From contig NZ_AKJZ01000018.1 in assembly GCF_000282055.1 (NCBI RefSeq), forward strand, positions 1-64,000: a DNA stretch of 64,000 bases, in the 5' to 3' direction. Made by a program: the position numbers and the translations under genes. The notes under the pieces are model-generated. The model saw only the letters and a program-made list of their open reading frames with translations. It searched no databases and had not been told where the DNA came from. This document shows positions 60,281-64,000 of this stretch, one piece after another; positions within the stretch are counted from its first letter, which is position 1, and the number at the start of each line of letters is the position of its first letter. The stretch comes from Flavobacterium sp. CF136. GTDB lineage: Bacteria; Bacteroidota; Bacteroidia; Flavobacteriales; Flavobacteriaceae.

Positions 60281-63200
60281 ATGAGTACCAACAGCCAAAT
60301 AGACAATGTTATTTTTAAAAGAAATGGAGTCAATCAGGAAGAACGCTTTAGTGACGCACTAGAGCCGGGCAACCTGAAACTTCATGATTTTACTATTGAA
60401 GACTGGCTGTTATTTGCTTATAATTTTGCAAAACAAGTCAATTTTTTTGACACAAATAACGATAAAACCCCAGAAGGCGATTGGCAGGAATTTTTTAGCT
60501 ATTTCGGTTTTTCAAAAAATGATCTTCCGGATGGCATCCCAAAAAGAACAGACAAAGAATACACTGCTTTAAAGGAAAACATTACCAAAACATTATCGAC
60601 TGCCAATATAAATCAGGACCTTACTCCTCACATGACATTGTTTGTGTGTTTCCTGAAATTATTGGAATTATCCCAAAACAAACTTAATCTTATAACAAAA
60701 AAGCATTTAGACTTTTTTTATAAAGACATACTGCAAATCGAAAAACTTCCCGCAAAAGCGGATAAGGTGAGTATCATTTTTGAGTTGGCAAAAAAAATCG
60801 CCGAAGAAAAAATCGCCGTAAATACAGAACTTGATGCAGGAAAAGATCCCGATGGCAAAAAATTAATATACAAAACCACAGAAGAATTTATTGCCAATAA
60901 AGCCCATATAGCGTACCTGAAAAGTGTGTATAATGACATTGATTTGGGCGAAATAAAATACAGCGAAATTGCAAATTCCCTTGACGGAAAAGGGGAACCG
61001 CTAAAAGAAGACGCCCCATATTGGCTTCCTTTTGGATATACATCTCATGAAAAAAAGTACCCCAAATTGGACGATGCTAAATTAGGTTTTGCAATAGCTT
61101 CAGAATTATTTAATCTTAAGGAAGGTGATAGAAATATCGCTGCCACTATTACTTTTGTTGATGACTTAACTTTTGATATTCCCTTTACTGTTGACCATCT
61201 TATAGCAAACATCAGTATTTTATATAGTGGAAAAAAAGGATGGATTGGAAATTTTAAACTTGACACAGCCATTGCTTTTAAGAATGGGAATCAATCTTCA
61301 AGCATTGGGGGCAAACAATTAAAATTAGTTTTTCAGATACCAAAAGATAACCCTGCAATTGTTAACTACGACCAGAAGGTTTTAGGAGAGTTTTTCTCGA
61401 CAGATCTGCCCGTAATTCGGTTTTTAATCAATACGCAAAATAAAAATGGGCATAATCTTTTTAGAAGTTTAGTTAGAAATAAAGTATCTGCCATTACTGC
61501 AAAAGTTGAAGTTAAGGATGTAAAATCTCTATTATTAGAAAGTGATAATGGTTTACTTAATGCTGCAAAACCCTTTTACCCTTTTACACCTCAACCTGAA
61601 AAAAACAGTTCATTTATAATAAACTATCCCGAAATCTTTTCTAAAAAATGGATAGATGCAGATATTAATATAAAGTGGAAAAACACTCCATTATCATTTG
61701 AAACTCATTACGCAGCCTACAAAAAAAGTTTTCTTGAAACCATAAGTAAACAGATTTTTCTTGATGCCATTTTCATCAAGGACAGCGTTAAAAAAATAAT
61801 GAATGCCAACCAGCCTGAAGATGGAATTGCCAAAAAAAACAATTCGGAAATAAAAGCTCCTGCAGAAACTAATGATTCAATAGAAGCTGTTGCAGAAACA
61901 AACGAATCACTTGAAATAAACCCAAATGATCCAATTGTTATAGAGAACTATTTTAAAGCAACATTATCTGTTTTAAACAAAGAAGTTTGGGACAATCAAA
62001 ATACAGTTGTCAAATTATTTGTTGATACTGATAAAGATCAAGTATTTGAATCGAATATCAATGTAAAAGGCAACTATGAACTTGGCAAAAGTGGTCCTAT
62101 ACGATTGACATTAAATCAATCGTTTTTGCATTCGTTATTTCCAAAAATATATACTCTGGCCATAATGAATGTGGCTACAGATGCATCAACGCCTATTCCA
62201 AATGAGCCTTACACACCAGTTGTAGAAAGCATAAGCCTGAATTATTCTGCTGAGGAAACTACTGATTTTAGTATTTCTACCTACGAGTCAAACCGAATAA
62301 AATTGTTTCATGAAGCTCCTTTTGGTCAGCGTGAAGAGCATTCTTATTTGAAACAACAAGCTATCAATAAAGAAATTTTAGAGACTGGAACGTCAACTAC
62401 AAATTGTCTGGTTCCGGATTATTGCGATGGAGGTGAATTTTATGTAGGGCTTCAGGATGCAGAAATACAACAGCAAATTTCATTATTATTTCAAATATTA
62501 GAAGGAAGCGAAAATATAAGCGTTCCCACTTTTACAGGAAAACAAAAAGTAGAATGGTACATATTATGCGACAATTATTGGAAAAATCTGGATAAAGATA
62601 TTTTAGCAAATGGTATCGATAACTTTTTAAAATCGGGTATCGTAAAATTTAGCATTCCAAAACAGGCAACTAATGACAATACTTTGTTTCCAGCCGATAC
62701 CATTTGGGTAAAAGCAAAAATGCACAAAGATTATGATGCCGTTTGCAAAGTTATCGATGTAAAAACTCAGGTTGTTACCGCTCAATTTTTTGATAACAAC
62801 AATAATTTAGCTCATTTAGACAGCACATTACCTGCCAAAACTATATCTAAATTAATTACCAGAGTTCCACAAATTAAAAGCATTGAACAACCCTTTAATT
62901 CATTTGATGGAAAACCATTGGAATCAGACGAATCTTATTACCTGCGTGTAAGTGAACGCTTGCGCCACAAAAACAGAGCTATAACACTTTGGGATTATGA
63001 GCATCTTATTTTACAGGAATTTCCAAGTGTTTTTAGAGTAAAATGCCTTAACCATACTTTTATTTCGGGTACAAGCACCTCGTTTTTATCCCCGGGAAAA
63101 GTAACGCTGGTAGTAATTCCGGATATCATAGACAAAAATGTATTCGATATTTATGAGCCCAGAGTAAGCACAGCCACATTGAACAGTATAGAGAGTTTTA

Positions 63201-63688
63201 TTAATTCTAAAAACTCAATGCTAGTATCTGCAAAAGTAATTAATCCTGATTATGAAAAAGTTATAATAAAATTGGATGTAAAGTTTTATCCCGAATACGA
63301 TGAGAATTTTTATAAAAAACAGCTCAATGAAGATCTTATAAAATTTCTATCTCCTTGGGCATTTGATACCTCTAAGCAAATCATATTTGGAGTTGAACTG
63401 CAGCGAAGTATTGTTATCGAATATATCGAAAATTTATATTATGTAGATTTTTTATCTACACTTGAGATGGCAATATATATCGATAAGAAAACAGATAAGG
63501 AACACCCTAAACCATTAGAAGATACAGAAAATAACAAGGACAATGTACGTTTTTTAGACTTTTTAACTACGCTGTCTCCATCAAGCCCAAAAAACATTTT
63601 AGTCTCTGTTAAAAACCACATTATCAGTACCAACATAATAACTTGTACAATAACAACCCCAGAAGAACCTGAAAAATGTCGATACTAA
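60281..63688 (+). CDS. Large baseplate protein (Afp11-like, gp6/baseplate J family)
   Basis: This 1135-aa protein starts MSTNSQIDNVIFKRNGVNQEERF. It contains IVFELAKKIAEEKI-like IIFELAKKIAEEKIAVNTELDAGKD (about 165-190), LTVDHL-type segments and, in the C-terminal third, the baseplate J signature YLRVSERLRHKNRAITLWDYEHLILQEFPSVFRVKCLNHT (shown here only as YLRVSERLRHKNRAITLWDY, about 887-906). It is much longer than phage J proteins, as usual for Afp11 and its relatives. It overlaps the next gene by 13 bp. Confidence 0.88.
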   Translation: MSTNSQIDNVIFKRNGVNQEERFSDALEPGNLKLHDFTIEDWLLFAYNFAKQVNFFDTNNDKTPEGDWQEFFSYFGFSKNDLPDGIPKRTDKEYTALKENITKTLSTANINQDLTPHMTLFVCFLKLLELSQNKLNLITKKHLDFFYKDILQIEKLPAKADKVSIIFELAKKIAEEKIAVNTELDAGKDPDGKKLIYKTTEEFIANKAHIAYLKSVYNDIDLGEIKYSEIANSLDGKGEPLKEDAPYWLPFGYTSHEKKYPKLDDAKLGFAIASELFNLKEGDRNIAATITFVDDLTFDIPFTVDHLIANISILYSGKKGWIGNFKLDTAIAFKNGNQSSSIGGKQLKLVFQIPKDNPAIVNYDQKVLGEFFSTDLPVIRFLINTQNKNGHNLFRSLVRNKVSAITAKVEVKDVKSLLLESDNGLLNAAKPFYPFTPQPEKNSSFIINYPEIFSKKWIDADINIKWKNTPLSFETHYAAYKKSFLETISKQIFLDAIFIKDSVKKIMNANQPEDGIAKKNNSEIKAPAETNDSIEAVAETNESLEINPNDPIVIENYFKATLSVLNKEVWDNQNTVVKLFVDTDKDQVFESNINVKGNYELGKSGPIRLTLNQSFLHSLFPKIYTLAIMNVATDASTPIPNEPYTPVVESISLNYSAEETTDFSISTYESNRIKLFHEAPFGQREEHSYLKQQAINKEILETGTSTTNCLVPDYCDGGEFYVGLQDAEIQQQISLLFQILEGSENISVPTFTGKQKVEWYILCDNYWKNLDKDILANGIDNFLKSGIVKFSIPKQATNDNTLFPADTIWVKAKMHKDYDAVCKVIDVKTQVVTAQFFDNNNNLAHLDSTLPAKTISKLITRVPQIKSIEQPFNSFDGKPLESDESYYLRVSERLRHKNRAITLWDYEHLILQEFPSVFRVKCLNHTFISGTSTSFLSPGKVTLVVIPDIIDKNVFDIYEPRVSTATLNSIESFINSKNSMLVSAKVINPDYEKVIIKLDVKFYPEYDENFYKKQLNEDLIKFLSPWAFDTSKQIIFGVELQRSIVIEYIENLYYVDFLSTLEMAIYIDKKTDKEHPKPLEDTENNKDNVRFLDFLTTLSPSSPKNILVSVKNHIISTNIITCTITTPEEPEKCRY

Positions 63689-64000
63689 ACCAACATATCA
63701 CCATTCCTAAAAAATCAGCAACCGAGGACGATTTGGATTTCTTTTATTTGAGAAAAAAAGGAATTGAATATATAGAGTCTTTTGGCAGTAAATTTTGGAC
63801 AGACTTTAACGAGCATGATCCTGGAATTACGATGCTGGAAATGCTTTGCTACGCCATTTCTGATCTAGGGATGAGACTCAATCTCCCTATAGAAAATATA
63901 CTGGAATCTAATGACATTAATAAAGGCATTCCAAAACAGTTTTTTAAAGCCTCAGAAGTATTGTCATCAAGTCCAGTCACGCAAAATGATTACCGAAAAT
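63676..64000 (+). CDS. Next baseplate protein, partial (Afp12/gp7-like)
   Basis: The ATG at 63676 overlaps the preceding stop. The visible 108 residues read MSILNQHITIPKKSATEDDL and include FWTDFNEHDPGITMLEMLCYAISDLGMR, a hallmark of large baseplate wedge proteins of injection systems (shown here in part). The gene continues beyond the window. Confidence 0.8.
   Translation, partial: MSILNQHITIPKKSATEDDLDFFYLRKKGIEYIESFGSKFWTDFNEHDPGITMLEMLCYAISDLGMRLNLPIENILESNDINKGIPKQFFKASEVLSSSPVTQNDYRK

Noticed and set aside
1..64000. CRISPR array
   Set aside because: No regularly spaced direct repeats of 24-40 bp were seen, and there are no cas genes.

Overview
The window looks like a chromosome segment of a low-GC Bacteroidota, most likely a Flavobacterium or close relative. 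The evidence is SusC/SusD pairs, hybrid two-component regulators with Reg_prop/Y_Y_Y sensors, many lipoproteins with short Flavobacterium-style leaders, DUF4255/DUF5908 injection-system genes, and a tRNA promoter of the Bacteroidota type (TTTG, 19 bp, TATCTTTG). No taxonomic marker gene is present, so the genus is inferred.

Region 1 (about 1-25.9 kb, all on the minus strand) is a large polysaccharide utilization locus (PUL 1). Read 5' to 3' from the right it encodes a GH89-type alpha-N-acetylglucosaminidase, a NagB-PIG-L fusion, SusC and SusD, two GH92 alpha-mannosidases, a small secreted protein, a secreted alpha/alpha-toroid protein (possibly GH154-like), a DUF4861-like protein, a GH28-like beta-helix protein, a lipoprotein metallophosphoesterase and a hybrid two-component regulator. 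The enzyme set points to a mannose- and alpha-GlcNAc-containing glycan, perhaps carrying phosphate and uronic acids. The exact substrate is not decided by sequence.

Region 2 (about 26-31.3 kb, plus strand) holds an oxidoreductase operon (SDR, quinone-reductase-like MDR, DUF4345-like membrane protein) behind TetR-type palindromes and what looks like a decayed TetR gene. It is followed by a DUF2147 protein and a GT39-type membrane glycosyltransferase.

Region 3 (31.4-51.9 kb) begins at an initiator tRNA-Met gene. The last bases of that tRNA and its terminator recur at about 33.31 kb and 51.87 kb, both times behind a shared arm of about 40 bp. A degenerate copy lies at about 36.5 kb. These repeats cut the region into three modules: (A) a HEPN protein, a small hydrophobic ORF and a DUF2004-like protein; (B) a 79-aa protein plus an AAA ATPase with a C-terminal HEPN-like RNxxxH motif, a defence candidate; (C) a complete beta-1,4-galactan PUL (PUL 2: SusC, SusD, a SusE-like protein, two GH53 endo-galactanases, a GH2 beta-galactosidase and a divergent hybrid two-component regulator). 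No integrase is visible.

Region 4 (52.2-64 kb, plus strand) is the first part of a contractile injection system (Afp/PVC/AlgoCIS-like): DUF4255 cap protein, an unknown protein, one long sheath, two tube-type proteins, DUF5908, LysM adaptor, VgrG-like spike, PAAR tip, gp25, a baseplate J-like protein and the start of the next baseplate gene, which runs off the window. The operon is interrupted between the spike and tip genes by a strongly palindromic repeat of about 146 bp that has a relative in PUL 1. The ATPase, tape measure and effectors would lie beyond position 64000.
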